From Mycobacterium sp. (GTDB lineage: Bacteria; Actinomycetota; Actinomycetes; Mycobacteriales; Mycobacteriaceae): DNA of 64,000 nucleotides. Positions 44,694 through 54,757 of the stretch are shown here, piece by piece (within the stretch, counting starts at the first letter, position 1; each line of letters starts with the position of its first letter). A model generated the notes under the pieces. That model was given only the letters and a program-made list of their open reading frames with translations, did not search any database and had not been told where the DNA came from. The position numbers and the translations under genes are program-made. Where the stretch lies: assembly GCA_016197405.1 (NCBI GenBank), contig JACPVR010000004.1:372001-436000 (forward strand), read 5' to 3'.

Positions 44694-44954
44694 TCAGCAG
44701 GGGTCACCCGGCGGCGTGTAGTAAGGCACGCCTTCGGCTGTGTAACAAGGGATTTCGTTGGGCACGTACGGGTAGGCCTGTGAGGCGATGGCAACGGCCG
44801 CCGCGTCGCCGGCGACGTTGGTGCACCCACCGACCGATACATGACGTCCGCCCGCTGCGGCGCAGACATCGGCCTGGGCCAACGGCATCGCCATCGAAAG
44901 CGGAACAAGAGCCACACCTGAGGCCATCACCAGCCCGACTGCCAGCTTCTTCAT
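44694..44954 (-). CDS. Small secreted cysteine-containing protein
   Basis: Exported protein of 86 residues. A signal peptide (KKLAVGLVMASGVALVPLSMA) ends near AQAD, leaving a mature peptide of about 58 residues with four cysteines (VCAAAGG, GGCTNV, IPCYTAEG, GDPC), likely two disulfides. The ATG at 44954 follows GAAGGG with 7-nt spacing; a longer in-frame reading to 44996 would disrupt the signal peptide. I cannot assign a function. It is upstream of the lytic transglycosylase on the same strand. Confidence 0.72.
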   Translation of the reverse strand: MKKLAVGLVMASGVALVPLSMAMPLAQADVCAAAGGRHVSVGGCTNVAGDAAAVAIASQAYPYVPNEIPCYTAEGVPYYTPPGDPC

Positions 44955-45054
44955 GTCAGAACCCTTCGCCGATGTGTTGGGCACTGTGACTATCACAGTC
45001 TGGGCGCTGACGTCGGCGAAATCGGGCAGACGGCTCGAGGAAGCCGTGATCTTG

Positions 45055-45129
45055 TGGAGCCCCCTGTCAGGATTGAACTGACGACCTTTCGCTTACAAGG
45101 CGAGTGCTCTACCACTGAGCTAAGGAGGC
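45055..45129 (-). tRNA. tRNA-Thr (TGT anticodon)
   Basis: A complete cloverleaf on the minus strand, 75 nt including an encoded CCA. The acceptor stem GCCTCCT pairs with AGGGGGC (one G-T pair). The D arm reads AGCTCAGTGGTAGAGC, the anticodon stem-loop is CTCGC-CTTGTAA-GCGAA with anticodon TGT reading ACA threonine codons, and the T arm contains TTCAATC. It stands between exported-protein genes and the phoPR locus. Confidence 0.95.
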
Positions 45130-45175
45130 GAATCGTCGAGCCCGTCAGGCTCCGACGCCCAGAGAGCTTATCGAA

Positions 45176-45916
45176 TCACTCGTCGTGATCGATAACCCGT
45201 TGCGAGCTGACCGGCCGTGCGGTCGGGCGGCGCGTGGGCCGACGGCCCGGCAACGGGATGCGGTCGGCGATATTGCTCAACGGGTTGACCACCGCACTGA
45301 GCATGATGACGGCTTCGCGCAGTGTCTCGATGGTCGGCGCGAGGGCTTCCAGGCCGGGGGTGAGCCGGTTGAGGGTGTCGGCGACGTCGGCGAGCTGTTC
45401 CAGCGGACCGTCGCGGGCGGTGAGCTTCTCGACGAGGCCGCCTTCGGCCAGCAGCCGGTCGGCCAGGCCGTCCTCGGCCAGTAGTCGCTCGACCAGACCG
45501 TCCTCGTCGAGCAGTTGGTCGACCAGACCGCCCGGCGCCAGTGCCCGTTCCAGGCCGCCGCCCTCCGCGGTGAGCCGATCGAGCAGGCCGTCGTCGGCGG
45601 TGATGCGATCGAGCAGACCGCCCGGACGCATCAGACGGTCCAGTGGGCCGTCGGGTGCCAGCGCACGTCCGACCGGGGCGTTCTCGTCGAGCAGGTCATC
45701 GGCCAGTTTCGCGAACCGGTTCGCCCTGGCCACGGTGTCGTCCAGGCCGAGGATATGTGCCAACGACGGCGGAGAGGTCGAGGTGCCGGCCTCGCCGATG
45801 GTGCGCTTGGCCGCGCTCAGCGCGCCGTTGGCCACTCCGATACCAGCCTCGGTCGCGGCCAGTCCGACTCGTACCGGGGCCAACGCCAGGTCTACCAGGT
45901 TTTTGCCCAGGTCCAT
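45176..45916 (-). CDS. Protein with tandem decapeptide leucine repeats (Rv0756c-like)
   Basis: Hypothetical protein, 246 residues. Its centre (about residues 80-175) consists of roughly nine tandem ten-residue units of the pattern G-L-x-x-x-L-x-x-x-G, for example GLLDRLTAEG, GLVDQLLDED and GLVERLLAED. The N terminus (GKNLVDLALAPVRVGLAATEAG) is amphipathic, and the C terminus is basic and Pro/Arg-rich. No signal peptide is clear. The place beside phoP matches M. tuberculosis Rv0756c. The repeat suggests a solenoid or membrane-associating helix array; function unknown. Confidence 0.8.
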   Translation of the reverse strand: MDLGKNLVDLALAPVRVGLAATEAGIGVANGALSAAKRTIGEAGTSTSPPSLAHILGLDDTVARANRFAKLADDLLDENAPVGRALAPDGPLDRLMRPGGLLDRITADDGLLDRLTAEGGGLERALAPGGLVDQLLDEDGLVERLLAEDGLADRLLAEGGLVEKLTARDGPLEQLADVADTLNRLTPGLEALAPTIETLREAVIMLSAVVNPLSNIADRIPLPGRRPTRRPTARPVSSQRVIDHDE

Positions 45917-45982
45917 GACGTCAGTCTAGGGCTGTCGTTTGCCCTGTTCGGCGGATCGACTCAGAGCAGATGATGATTCAAT

Positions 45983-46011
45983 TCACAGGAAGTACACAGC
46001 GTCCTGGCAGC
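45983..46011 (+). promoter_or_regulatory. PhoP-type direct repeats upstream of phoP
   Basis: TCACAGG (45983-45989), ACACAGC (45994-46000) and TGGCAGC (46005-46011) are three copies of the PhoP half-site TCACAGC with exact 11-bp periodicity (7 bp plus a 4-bp spacer). PhoP is known to bind two direct TCACAGC repeats spaced by 4 bp. The location 34-62 bp before the phoP start implies autoregulation. Confidence 0.75.
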
Positions 46012-46044
46012 GACCTACGAAGGAATTCGGAGGACATTAGGCGT

Positions 46045-46764
46045 ATGGCAGCGCCAGCGATACCCCATGCCAAGCCCGAAGCACGCGTCCTCGTGGTGGA
46101 CGACGAGACGAATATCGTCGAGCTGCTCTCGGTAAGTCTGAAGTTCCAGGGCTTCGAAGTGTTCACCGCGGCCAACGGCCCGGCGGCGCTCGATCGAGCC
46201 CGCGAGGTGAAGCCCGACGCCGTGATCTTGGACGTCATGATGCCCGGAATGGACGGTTTCGGTGTGCTGCGCCGGCTGCGGGCCGACGGTATCGAGGCGC
46301 CCGCGCTGTTCCTGACCGCGCGCGACACCTTGCAGGACAAGATCACCGGGCTGACCCTCGGCGGCGACGACTACGTCACCAAACCGTTCAGCCTGGAGGA
46401 AGTGGTCGCCCGGCTGCGCGTCATCCTGCGTCGTACCGGCAAGGGTGTCGAAGAGGTGCAGACGTCGCGGCTGACCTTCGCCGATATCGAACTCGACGAG
46501 GACACCCACGAGGTCTGGAAGGCCGGTGAACCGGTGTCGTTGTCGCCGACCGAGTTCACCCTGCTGCGCTACTTCGTGATCAATGCCGGCACCGTTCTGA
46601 GCAAGCCGAAGATCCTCGACCACGTCTGGCGCTATGACTTCGGTGGCGACGTCAACGTCGTCGAGTCCTATGTGTCCTACCTGCGCCGCAAGATCGACAC
46701 CGGTGACAAGCGACTGCTGCACACGCTGCGTGGCGTCGGTTATGTCCTGCGGGAGCCACGCTAA
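46045..46764 (+). CDS. phoP: Response regulator PhoP
   Basis: OmpR/PhoB-family response regulator, 239 residues, nearly collinear with remembered M. tuberculosis PhoP (Rv0757). The receiver domain has phosphoacceptor D63 in ILDVMMPGMDG, acidic D19-D20 and K in DDYVTKPF. The winged-helix DNA-binding domain ends VVESYVSYLRRKIDT...LHTLRGVGYVLREPR. It controls virulence lipid, ESX-1-related and low-pH responses in M. tuberculosis. The ATG at 46045 is preferred because the PhoP repeats at 45983-46011 would otherwise lie in coding sequence. phoR follows directly. Confidence 0.95.
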   Translation: MAAPAIPHAKPEARVLVVDDETNIVELLSVSLKFQGFEVFTAANGPAALDRAREVKPDAVILDVMMPGMDGFGVLRRLRADGIEAPALFLTARDTLQDKITGLTLGGDDYVTKPFSLEEVVARLRVILRRTGKGVEEVQTSRLTFADIELDEDTHEVWKAGEPVSLSPTEFTLLRYFVINAGTVLSKPKILDHVWRYDFGGDVNVVESYVSYLRRKIDTGDKRLLHTLRGVGYVLREPR

Positions 46765-46780
46765 GCGGACAATGGAGACC

Positions 46781-48286
46781 ATGTCCGACCACATGCGGCG
46801 TGGAATACCCCTGCGGGTGGCCCTTGTCGCAGCGACGCTGGTGCTGGTGGGTTTCGGCCTGTTGGCCTCGGGTATCGCCGTCACCACCATCCTGCGTCAT
46901 GACCTGATCAGCCGCGTCGACCAGACCCTCGTCGACGCCTCCAACAGCTGGGCGCAGGCGCCGCGGCAGATGCCGCCCTCGCCCAACGAAGGACCCAACC
47001 CGGCTCGGCCGCCGACCAGCTTCTACGTGCGCGGCCTGGCCGCCGATGGCCGGGTGTGGATGGCGGTCAACGACCGCGACGCCGAGCCGGCGCTGCCCGA
47101 CAGCAACGACGTCGGTCCCATGCCCACCACCGTGGGGTCGATGGACGGTTCGCATGTGCAGTGGCGAGCGGTGTCGGTGCGCGGACCGCATGGCGAACTG
47201 ACCACCGTCGCCATCGATCTCTCCGATGTGCAGTCCACGGTTCGGTCGTTGATCTTCACCCAGCTGGCGATCGGCGGCGCGGTGCTGTTGGTGCTCGGCA
47301 TCGTGGGATACGCCGTGGTGCGGCGCAGTCTGCGCCCGCTCAACGAGGTCGAGGAGACTGCCGCGGCCATTGCCGACGGCGACTTCGGACGGCGCGTGCC
47401 GCAACGGGATCCGCGCACCGAGGTGGGGCGGCTGTCATTGGCGCTCAACGGCATGCTGGCCCAGATCCAGCGCGCCATGGCGTCCTCGGAGGCCTCTGCC
47501 GAGCATGCCCGCACGTCCGAGGAACGCATGCGCCGCTTCATCACCGACGCCAGCCACGAACTGCGCACCCCGCTGACGACGATCCGTGGCTTCGCCGAGC
47601 TCTACCGCCAGGGCGCCGCGCGTGATGTGGAGATGCTCATGTCGCGCATCGAGAGCGAGTCACGCCGGATGGGCCTGCTGGTGGAGGATCTGCTGCTGTT
47701 GGCGCGCCTGGACGCCCAAAGACCGCTTGAGCAGCACCGGGTGGATCTGCTGGCGCTGGCGAGCGACGCGGTGCACGACGCCCAGCGCATCGCGCCACAG
47801 CGCCGCATCACGATGGAGGTCTTCGACGGTCCCGGCACCCCGGAGGTGATCGGGGACGAGGCCCGGTTGCGCCAGGTCCTCGGCAACCTGGTGGCCAACG
47901 CTCTGCAGCACACGCCGGAGACCGCTGCGGTCACGGTCCGGATCGGTACCACCGCAGACAATGCGGTCCTCGAAGTCGCCGATGCCGGCAACGGGATGTC
48001 GCAGGAGGACGCGCACCGCGTCTTCGAGAGGTTCTACCGCACCGACTCGTCGCGTACCCGGTCCAGCGGCGGCACCGGGCTCGGCCTGTCCATCGTCGAT
48101 TCGCTGGTCCTGGCGCACGGCGGCAGTGTCTCGGTGACGACGGCGCCGGGCGCCGGGTGCCGCTTCCGGGTCAACTTGCCGCGGTTCGCCGACGGACCCG
48201 ATCACGCCGACATCGACGCCGATATCGATGCTGACGTCGATGTGGACACCGATGCCGGCACCGAACCGCATGCCGTCGGGCGCTAA
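46781..48286 (+). CDS. phoR: Sensor histidine kinase PhoR
   Basis: Membrane histidine kinase, 501 residues. Two membrane helices (about 14-36 and 165-187) flank a periplasmic sensor domain. HAMP, HisKA with the phosphorylated histidine in [14 protein letters not shown], and an HATPase domain with [17 protein letters not shown] and [10 protein letters not shown] follow. The ATG at 46781 matches the usual MxxH start; an ATG at 46772 is possible. The C terminus carries an acidic repeat of alternating Asp ([14 protein letters not shown]) beyond the kinase fold. It overlaps the convergent HIT gene by 4 bp. Confidence 0.94.
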   Translation: MSDHMRRGIPLRVALVAATLVLVGFGLLASGIAVTTILRHDLISRVDQTLVDASNSWAQAPRQMPPSPNEGPNPARPPTSFYVRGLAADGRVWMAVNDRDAEPALPDSNDVGPMPTTVGSMDGSHVQWRAVSVRGPHGELTTVAIDLSDVQSTVRSLIFTQLAIGGAVLLVLGIVGYAVVRRSLRPLNEVEETAAAIADGDFGRRVPQRDPRTEVGRLSLALNGMLAQIQRAMASSEASAEHARTSEERMRRFITDASHELRTPLTTIRGFAELYRQGAARDVEMLMSRIESESRRMGLLVEDLLLLARLDAQRPLEQHRVDLLALASDAVHDAQRIAPQRRITMEVFDGPGTPEVIGDEARLRQVLGNLVANALQHTPETAAVTVRIGTTADNAVLEVADAGNGMSQEDAHRVFERFYRTDSSRTRSSGGTGLGLSIVDSLVLAHGGSVSVTTAPGAGCRFRVNLPRFADGPDHADIDADIDADVDVDTDAGTEPHAVGR

Positions 48287-48690
48287 TCGTCCAATTCGGC
48301 CAACGCGGCCTTGATCTTGGCCTGAGCTTCGTCAAGGGATTCCGGCGACGGATTGCGATCGACCCCGGCGAAACCGAAGTCGGTGAGCTGATAGGCCGGG
48401 AAGACGTGAATGTGCAGGTGCGGTACTTCCAGGCCGGCGATCAGCAGACCCGCGCGTGGTGCGTCGAATGCCCGCACCACCGCGCGGCCCAGCTTCTGTG
48501 ACAACGCCATGATCCGGCCGAAGGTGTCCGGATCGAGGTCCTGCCACTGGTCGATCTCGGCGCGGGGCACCACGAGCAGGTGCCCCTGCGTCATCGGTTC
48601 GATGGTCAGGAACGAGACGAACTCGTCATCGGTGTAGACGAAACGGCCGGGTAGCTCGCCGTTGATGATCCTGCTGAAAATCGTGGGCAT
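48283..48690 (-). CDS. HIT-family nucleotide hydrolase (Rv0759c-like)
   Basis: Histidine-triad protein, 135 residues. The triad HLHIHVFP lies near residue 91 and the N-terminal [12 protein letters not shown] is typical of Hint-type purine nucleoside phosphoramidases. It corresponds by position to M. tuberculosis Rv0759c. Such enzymes hydrolyse AMP-lysine or similar adducts; the physiological substrate is unknown. It is transcribed downstream of adhB after a 24-nt gap and converges on phoR. Confidence 0.9.
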   Translation of the reverse strand: MPTIFSRIINGELPGRFVYTDDEFVSFLTIEPMTQGHLLVVPRAEIDQWQDLDPDTFGRIMALSQKLGRAVVRAFDAPRAGLLIAGLEVPHLHIHVFPAYQLTDFGFAGVDRNPSPESLDEAQAKIKAALAELDD

Positions 48691-48714
48691 AGCTACTTGA
48701 TACCCGACGTCGGG

Positions 48715-49845
48715 TTACCGGTCGGCGTCGGTGTACCGGATGACGCCGCGGATGTTGCGCCCTTCCAGCATGTCCTTGTAGCCGTCGTTGATCTGCTCCA
48801 GCTTGTACTGCCGGGTGACCATATCGTCGAGATTGAGCCGGCCGGCCTTGTACATCGACAGCAACTGGGGGATGTCATGGTGCGGGTTTCCGCCGCCGAA
48901 GATGGTGCCCTGCAGGTTCTTCTGCAGCAGGGTCAACATCGAAAGGTTCAGCGTCACATCGGACTTGGCCATGTTGGCCACCGCGGTCACCACGCAGGTC
49001 CCGCCCTTGGCGGTGATGTTGAGGTAGTTGTCGATCTCCTCGCCGTGCAGCTCACCGGTGGTGATGATGGTCTTGGCTGCCATCCGGCCCTGGGTGACCT
49101 CGGCGACGCCGGCCATCGCGGAGAAGATGTCGGGGTAGGCGTGGGTGGCGCCGAACTTGAGTGCCTGGTCGCGCTTCCACTCGACCGGGTCGACCGCGAA
49201 GATGTTGCGCGCGCCGGCGTTCAGCGCGCCCTGCAGTGCGCCCATGCCGACGCCACCGATGCCGGCGATGACGACGTCGTCGCCCGGGCGGACGTCGGCA
49301 CTGCGAACCGCCGAACCGTAGCCGGTTGTCACACCGCAGCCGACCAGGCAGGCGACCTCGAACGGGATGGACGGATCGATCTTCACCACGGAGCTCTTGT
49401 GCACGACCATGTACGGGCTGAACGTGCCGAGCAGCGTCATCGGAATGACCGGGGTTCCATCGGCGGCGTGGATGCGATGGGTGTTGTCGGAGACCGCGGT
49501 GCCCTGCAGCAGCATGGCACCGAGGTCGCACAGGTTGCGCAGACCGGCCTGACAGGACGGGCACGCGCCGCACGACGGGATGAACGACAGCACGACGTGG
49601 TCGCCGGGCTCGAGGCCTTCGACCCCGGGGCCGACCTCGGTCACGATGCCGGCGCCCTCGTGGCCACCGAGGACCGGGAAACCGGCCATCGGGATGTCAC
49701 CGGTGACCAGATGGTGGTCGGAATGGCACATGCCCGACGCTTCCATCTGGATCTTGACCTCGTCTTTGACGGGGTCGCCTATCTCGATCTCCTCGATCGT
49801 CCACGGCTGGTTGAATTCCCAGATCAGAGCGCCTTTGGTCTTCAT
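48715..49845 (-). CDS. adhB: Zinc-dependent alcohol dehydrogenase AdhB (NDMA-dependent type)
   Basis: Medium-chain alcohol dehydrogenase, 376 residues, equivalent to M. tuberculosis AdhB (Rv0761c). Catalytic zinc ligands are in GMCHSDHH and GGHEGAG, structural zinc ligands are CGACPSCQAGLRNLC, and the Rossmann motif is GIGGVGMGALQGA. The family is, from memory, linked to NDMA-dependent, mycofactocin-associated dehydrogenases that keep tightly bound NAD; that link is inferred. The ATG at 49845 follows AGGAGAG. A 15-bp palindrome at 49881-49895 lies in its promoter, so it is probably regulated apart from the upstream cyp51 transcript. Confidence 0.92.
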   Translation of the reverse strand: MKTKGALIWEFNQPWTIEEIEIGDPVKDEVKIQMEASGMCHSDHHLVTGDIPMAGFPVLGGHEGAGIVTEVGPGVEGLEPGDHVVLSFIPSCGACPSCQAGLRNLCDLGAMLLQGTAVSDNTHRIHAADGTPVIPMTLLGTFSPYMVVHKSSVVKIDPSIPFEVACLVGCGVTTGYGSAVRSADVRPGDDVVIAGIGGVGMGALQGALNAGARNIFAVDPVEWKRDQALKFGATHAYPDIFSAMAGVAEVTQGRMAAKTIITTGELHGEEIDNYLNITAKGGTCVVTAVANMAKSDVTLNLSMLTLLQKNLQGTIFGGGNPHHDIPQLLSMYKAGRLNLDDMVTRQYKLEQINDGYKDMLEGRNIRGVIRYTDADR

Positions 49846-49880
49846 CTCTCCTGCTTTCGAAATAGAGCCACTAGCTCCAG

Positions 49881-49895
49881 ACTAGAGGCTCTAGT
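49881..49895. promoter_or_regulatory. Perfect palindrome in the adhB promoter
   Basis: ACTAGAG-G-CTCTAGT is a perfect 15-bp inverted repeat, 36 bp upstream of the adhB start. A related half-site ACTAGCTC lies just downstream at 49870-49877. TAGTCT within it fits the -10 consensus TANNNT on the adhB strand. It is a probable operator for an unidentified repressor. Confidence 0.6.
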
Positions 49896-49941
49896 TAGCC
49901 ACATCACAGTGCCCCCAAGCAACTGCTTGGCCGGGTGATTT

Positions 49942-50493
49942 TCACCAGATCGCGACGGGCGCCTCGCCGAGCGGGTAATAACCGGCCAGCTTCTCCCCGG
50001 CCAGGCTGCGTTCGATGCGCTTCTGCATCGTCGGGGTCAGGTCACCGGACTCGATGAGCTTCATGAACGCCTTCTGCACATGCCCGAAGTCGAAGAAGTC
50101 GCGCTGCCACTCGATCTTCAGATCCCCGTTGAGCCGGAACCAGCTGCCGCCGATGCCGTAGATCTCATCGCGTGCGCCATCGCTCTTGTTGGCGATCTGC
50201 TTCCAGAACCCGACGATCTCCCCGAGCTTGTCGTCGATGAGCACCTTCTGGTACTCGTAGACCCAGTTCTCCAGGCCTTCCATCTCCAGGCCCAGCGCGA
50301 CATCGCGGATCTCCTCGCGACCGACGCACATGACATCTTCCTTGGGACCGATGTTCCAGCCGTAGGTGGCGTCCTCGGTGTAGAAATCGGCCAGGGGCTT
50401 CCAGTCACCGGCCGCCTCGGCATCCTTGTTGGCCTGCAGCCAACGGTCGACCCATGCTTCGTAGTCTGAGCGACTCGCCTTTGAATCAGTCAC
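49942..50493 (-). CDS. SnoaL/NTF2-like protein (Rv0762c-like)
   Basis: Cone-barrel NTF2/SnoaL-like protein, 183 residues, with WLQANKDAEAAGDWKPLADFYTEDA at the N terminus, the typical opening of polyketide-cyclase/ketosteroid-isomerase-like folds. It matches M. tuberculosis Rv0762c by size and place. Function is unknown. Close linkage to ferredoxin and cyp51 (12 nt gap) suggests a role in sterol or isoprenoid oxidation. It is the last gene of the tetR-cyp123-cyp51 transcript. Confidence 0.83.
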   Translation of the reverse strand: MTDSKASRSDYEAWVDRWLQANKDAEAAGDWKPLADFYTEDATYGWNIGPKEDVMCVGREEIRDVALGLEMEGLENWVYEYQKVLIDDKLGEIVGFWKQIANKSDGARDEIYGIGGSWFRLNGDLKIEWQRDFFDFGHVQKAFMKLIESGDLTPTMQKRIERSLAGEKLAGYYPLGEAPVAIW

Positions 50494-50505
50494 AGTCCTT
50501 GCCTT

Positions 50506-52069
<1,564 letters not shown>

Positions 52070-52073
<4 letters not shown>

Positions 52074-52897
52074 TGGGCTGGCATCCCTTCCTCGCCGAGG
52101 GCGAGTTTCTGTCGATCTTTCTTGGTCGCCAACGGTGCTTCGGGCTGCAGTTCCATATTGGCGATGAAGCCGCCGCGGGGTGTCTCGGCGACGAACGTGA
52201 TGGCACGTGCGAGGTCGGAGGCCCGCAGGAAATAGTCGTGACGGGCCTGTCCCCATTTCGCCCAGTCCTCCAGTGCGGGACCGATCGACTCGGCGGGCAG
52301 ACTCCAGCCCATCGACGTCTTGGTGGGGCCGGGGTGCACGATCGACGCACGGACGCCGGTGCCTTCCAGCTCCATCTGGAAGTTGGTGACCATGGCCACC
52401 AGGGCAGCCTTGGCGGCGCCGTAGGCGCCCATGTGCGGGCGCTGGCGCAGGGCGACGTCGGAGCCGACGAAGATCAGATCACCGCGCTGGCGTTCGAGCA
52501 TCCCGGGGAGGACGGCGGCGGCCAGCCGATTGGCGCCGACCAGGTGGATCTGCAGCTGTGAGTTGAAATCCTCGGTGCTGATATCGGCGAGCTTGCCGAA
52601 GTAGGTATCGCCCGCACCGGCCACCAACACCTCGATATCACCAAGTGCGTCAACGGCGTTGGCCACGAACGAGGTGACCGAGTCCGGGTCGGTGACATCG
52701 AGCCGGAAGCCGACGGCTTCGCCGCCGTCGGCTCGGATCTTGCCCACCAGGTCATCGAGCTTCTCCACGCGACGGGCGCCGAGTGCGACCGGGAATCCGC
52801 GCGCTGCGAGTTCGAGTGCGGTCGCCTCACCGATACCGGCCGACGCGCCCGCCACGATGGCCGGCCGTCGCTCGGGAAGGGGATCGAAGCGGGGCAT
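52070..52897 (-). CDS. Short-chain dehydrogenase (Rv0765c-like)
   Basis: SDR of 275 residues. The cofactor motif GASAGIGEATALEL is at the N terminus, the catalytic serine is in FVGSDVAL, the Tyr-Lys pair is in YGAAKAAL, and a PGPTKTSMGW segment follows. It matches M. tuberculosis Rv0765c, between cyp51 and cyp123, and starts directly at the cyp123 stop. It probably oxidises or reduces an alcohol made by one of the P450s; the substrate is unknown. Confidence 0.88.
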
Positions 52898-54112
52898 TTA
52901 TACAACCTCCACGGTCATGGGTAGATGAGCGAATCCGCGGACGTTGCTGGAATGAACGCGGACGGCATTGGCCTCGTCGACCTCGAAGCCGCGGATTCGC
53001 TTGAACAACTCGGTCAGCGCAACCCGGGCTTCCATCCGGGCCAGGTGAGCGCCCAGGCAGAAATGTGCACCGCTGCCGAAACTCTGTAGCTTGGAGCCGA
53101 TTTCGCGGCCGATGATGAACTCGTCCGGCTTCTCGAAGGCGCGCTCGTCGCGATGCGCCGACCCGGGAAGCAACAACAGCACGTCACCCTCGGGTATCAC
53201 CGTGCCGTAGAACTCCAGCTCGCCGGAAACCAGCCGGGCGAGGATCTGGCTGGAGGTGTCGTAGCGCAGGGTCTCCTCGACCCACAGCGGGATACGGCTC
53301 AGGTCTTCGTAGACCGGCGTCAGCTGTCCGGGATTGCGATGACCCCAGAAGGCGGCATTGGCAAGGAGTTTGGTGGTGGTCTCGTTTCCCGCGATGACCA
53401 TCAGGAACATGAAACCGATGATCTCTTCGTCGGTGAGCCGGTCACCGTCGATCTCGGCCTCCAGCAGCGCGGAGGTCAGGTCATCGCTGGGCTTCTTGCG
53501 GCGTTCGGCGACCATGTCCTGGTAGTAGACGATCAGATTGAGCGAAGCCTCGATCGCCTCGGCGGGAACGTCGGTGACGCCGTCCTCACGGTGCATCACA
53601 CCGTCGGCCCAGGCGCGCACCTGGTCGCGGTCGGACTGGGGGACACCCATGAGTTCGGAGATGACGTCCATCGGCAGCTTGCCCGCGAACTCGGCCACGT
53701 AGTCGACCGTCGAGCCGCCGTCGGCCTTCTCCATCATGACGTCCAGATGCTGCACGGCGATCTCGGTGACCCGCGGCTCCAGCTCGCGGATGCGGCGCGG
53801 GGTGAAGCCCTTGGACACCAGGGTGCGCAGCCGCAGGTGGCCGGGATCGTCCATCGCCAGGAACGACATGGTCTTGGAGGCGTGCGGCCCGCGCGAAACC
53901 GGATCCAGAGAGACACCTTCACGGTTGGACAGGGTGGTGCTGTTCCGGAATCCGGCGAGCACGTCGGCATGCCGGGACAGCGCCCAGAAGCCGAGGTCGG
54001 CGTTTCGGTACAGCGGCGCCTCGTCACGGAGCCGCTTGTAGTACGGGTACGGATCCTCGTGGAAGTCGTAGTCGTACGGGTCGAGAAGTGGCTTCTCGGT
54101 CTGGACTGTCAT
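52898..54112 (-). CDS. cyp123: Cytochrome P450 CYP123
   Basis: Cytochrome P450, 404 residues. The I-helix is VIAGNETTTK, the ExxR is in VEETLRYDTSS, and the heme loop is FGSGAHFCLGAHLAR. It corresponds to M. tuberculosis CYP123 (Rv0766c). The natural substrate is unknown. The start overlaps the tetR stop (ATGA) and the stop abuts the SDR start, so it belongs to the tetR-led operon and is probably under that repressor. Confidence 0.92.
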   Translation of the reverse strand: MTVQTEKPLLDPYDYDFHEDPYPYYKRLRDEAPLYRNADLGFWALSRHADVLAGFRNSTTLSNREGVSLDPVSRGPHASKTMSFLAMDDPGHLRLRTLVSKGFTPRRIRELEPRVTEIAVQHLDVMMEKADGGSTVDYVAEFAGKLPMDVISELMGVPQSDRDQVRAWADGVMHREDGVTDVPAEAIEASLNLIVYYQDMVAERRKKPSDDLTSALLEAEIDGDRLTDEEIIGFMFLMVIAGNETTTKLLANAAFWGHRNPGQLTPVYEDLSRIPLWVEETLRYDTSSQILARLVSGELEFYGTVIPEGDVLLLLPGSAHRDERAFEKPDEFIIGREIGSKLQSFGSGAHFCLGAHLARMEARVALTELFKRIRGFEVDEANAVRVHSSNVRGFAHLPMTVEVV

Positions 54113-54750
54113 CGGTCCCCCTTGGCGGTCGACTCGGACGGCGGGGCTTCGCCGTTCAATATCAGGTTGATCACGAAGGTCAGCCGGTCGGCGATCTGGT
54201 GGTAAGTGAATGCGCCGCTCCCGGCTTGGACGAGGGCGCCGAAGAATGTCATCTCCAGCGCCCCGACGGTGCGGGAGTCGGCGTCGGGCCCGAAGGCCGA
54301 GGTGATGCGGCGGTGGATCTCGGCGCCGATGCGCTCGCGAACCTTGGTGACCGCTTCGTCGTTGCCCGACATCAGGGCGGTGGTGCAGGCCGCGGCGACC
54401 TCGGGATAGTCGGCGACCACCAGGGCGAGACTGCGAACGACATTGTCGACACGGGTGAGTTTGGTGTCGTTGACGTCGGTGAAGAACGGCACCTGCTTGA
54501 TCAGGTCGAGGTAGACCTCGGCGACGAGATGGTTCTTCGACGAGAAGTAGGTGTAGGCAGTTGCCGGTGCGACATTGGCGCGTTTGGCGACGGCCCGAAC
54601 CGTCAGGTCGGCATAGGAGCTCTCCCGCAGCATCTCCATGCCCGCAGTGAGCACTTTGCGGAACGTCTCCTCTTGCCGCCGATTGCGCGGCGCCGCATCG
54701 GTTGCGTGGTCGGGGTTCGAGGTGACAGTCACGATGGACTCACTGGACAC
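54109..54750 (-). CDS. TetR-family repressor (Rv0767c-like)
   Basis: TetR regulator of 213 residues, the remembered length of Rv0767c. The N-terminal helix-turn-helix is ADLTVRAVAKRANVAPATAYTYF, followed by an all-helical ligand-binding domain. I start it at the GTG at 54750 because TACCTT lies exactly 6 nt upstream, a leaderless arrangement; a GTG at 54732 is an alternative. The palindrome TGGACACGTGTCCA spans the -10/start region, predicting tight autorepression. It heads the operon tetR-cyp123-SDR-cyp51-ferredoxin-SnoaL. Confidence 0.85.
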   Translation of the reverse strand: MSSESIVTVTSNPDHATDAAPRNRRQEETFRKVLTAGMEMLRESSYADLTVRAVAKRANVAPATAYTYFSSKNHLVAEVYLDLIKQVPFFTDVNDTKLTRVDNVVRSLALVVADYPEVAAACTTALMSGNDEAVTKVRERIGAEIHRRITSAFGPDADSRTVGALEMTFFGALVQAGSGAFTYHQIADRLTFVINLILNGEAPPSESTAKGDR

Positions 54751-54757
54751 GTGTCCA
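54744..54757. promoter_or_regulatory. TetR operator overlapping the tetR start
   Basis: TGGACACGTGTCCA is a perfect 14-bp palindrome (half-site GGACA, 2-bp centre, TGTCC). It overlaps the tetR start codon and touches the predicted -10 (TACCTT, 54757-54762 on the minus strand). The same half-sites recur before aldA at 54901-54912. Confidence 0.75.

Noticed and set aside
26400..45129. Genomic island integrated at tRNA-Thr
   Set aside because: The tRNA 3' end faces the accessory region, but no integrase gene and no repeat of the tRNA 3' end were seen, and genus-typical exported-protein genes lie between them.
45970..46044. Longer phoP starting at 45970
   Set aside because: This reading would place the PhoP direct repeats inside coding sequence and adds residues unlike PhoP N termini; ATG 46045 is better supported.
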